Shown here: piece by piece, positions 6,793 through 6,855 of the stretch
Layout of the letters: each line of letters begins with the position of its first letter
How positions within the stretch are numbered: position 1 is the stretch's first letter
Assembly: GCA_018712905.1 (NCBI GenBank)
Contig: DVGD01000269.1
Span: 1-6,855 of the forward strand
Length of the DNA stretch: 6,855 nucleotides
Reading direction: 5' to 3'
Origin: Candidatus Avoscillospira stercoripullorum
GTDB lineage: Bacteria; Bacillota; Clostridia; Oscillospirales; Oscillospiraceae
Made by a program: the position numbers and the translations under genes
Notes under the pieces: generated by a model
The model's input: the letters and a program-made list of their open reading frames with translations, nothing else
Databases searched by the model: none
What the model was told of the DNA's origin: nothing

Positions 6793-6843
6793 GGCTGCGT
6801 TTTGCGGAAGGTCTGCGGGAATCGCTGCTGCGGTCAGCGGCGG
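6793..6843. other. Unassigned stretch between the hairpin repeats and the right edge
   Basis: No gene, promoter or RNA can be supported here. On the minus strand one frame stays open from the window edge to a TAA at 6777-6775 inside repeat unit B (26 codons). It could be the tail of a gene outside the window, but nothing in the residues is recognisable. The stretch is GC-rich, with GCTGC/GCGGC runs. Confidence 0.4.
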
Positions 6844-6855
6844 CATGAGGGCATG
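6844..6855 (+). repeat. Probable start of a further hairpin repeat, cut by the window edge
   Basis: CATG, AGGG loop, CATG forms a small perfect hairpin running to the last base. Ten bases here (6845-6854) are the reverse complement of 6675-6684, the centre of unit A, including the AGGG loop as read on the opposite strand. This suggests another member of the same family whose right arm lies outside the window. Confidence 0.4.

Noticed and set aside
6775..6855. Tail of an upstream minus-strand gene ending at TAA 6777-6775, or a new plus-strand gene starting at the ATG at 6845
   Set aside because: Only 26 codons of unrecognisable residues are visible for the first. The second has no ribosome binding site and only three codons before the edge.

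Overview
The window is GC-rich and carries one tightly packed block of five genes, all read on the minus strand, with strong AGGAGG-type ribosome binding sites and frequent GTG starts. A lipoprotein-anchored sugar-binding protein, a YesM/YesN-type two-component system and a YhaO/YhaN-like SbcCD pair suggest a high-GC Firmicute. The best guess is a gut clostridium of the Oscillospiraceae/Ruminococcaceae type, based on gene style and on the GTAGGGG-hairpin intergenic repeats; no ribosomal marker is present to prove it.

Layout in transcription order (right to left). The right edge (6622-6855) has no supportable gene. It holds a cluster of GC-rich hairpin repeats (6665-6792) and the probable start of another hairpin at 6844-6855. 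Next come an SbcD/YhaO-like metallophosphoesterase (6621-5569) and a compact SbcC/YhaN-like coiled-coil ATPase (5575-3695) with a predicted transmembrane hairpin where Rad50/SbcC proteins carry a zinc hook. These are followed by a REC-AraC response regulator (3698-2142), a YesM-type membrane sensor histidine kinase (2145-427) and the N-terminal part of a type 1 periplasmic sugar-binding lipoprotein (440 to beyond position 1).

Each of the four junctions is an overlap of 4 to 14 bases (ATGGTGA, GTGA, GTGA and a 14-base overlap), so the five genes look like one translationally coupled operon. Two functional modules are joined in it. One is a nuclease/ATPase pair expected to process DNA ends. The other is a three-component sensing module, in which a lipoprotein probably binds a small ligand such as a sugar, the kinase relays the signal across the membrane, and the AraC-type regulator controls target genes. 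A direct GTGA overlap between the DNA-processing ATPase and the response regulator is the most unusual aspect of the architecture. No promoter, terminator, tRNA, rRNA, CRISPR array or insertion sequence was identified.
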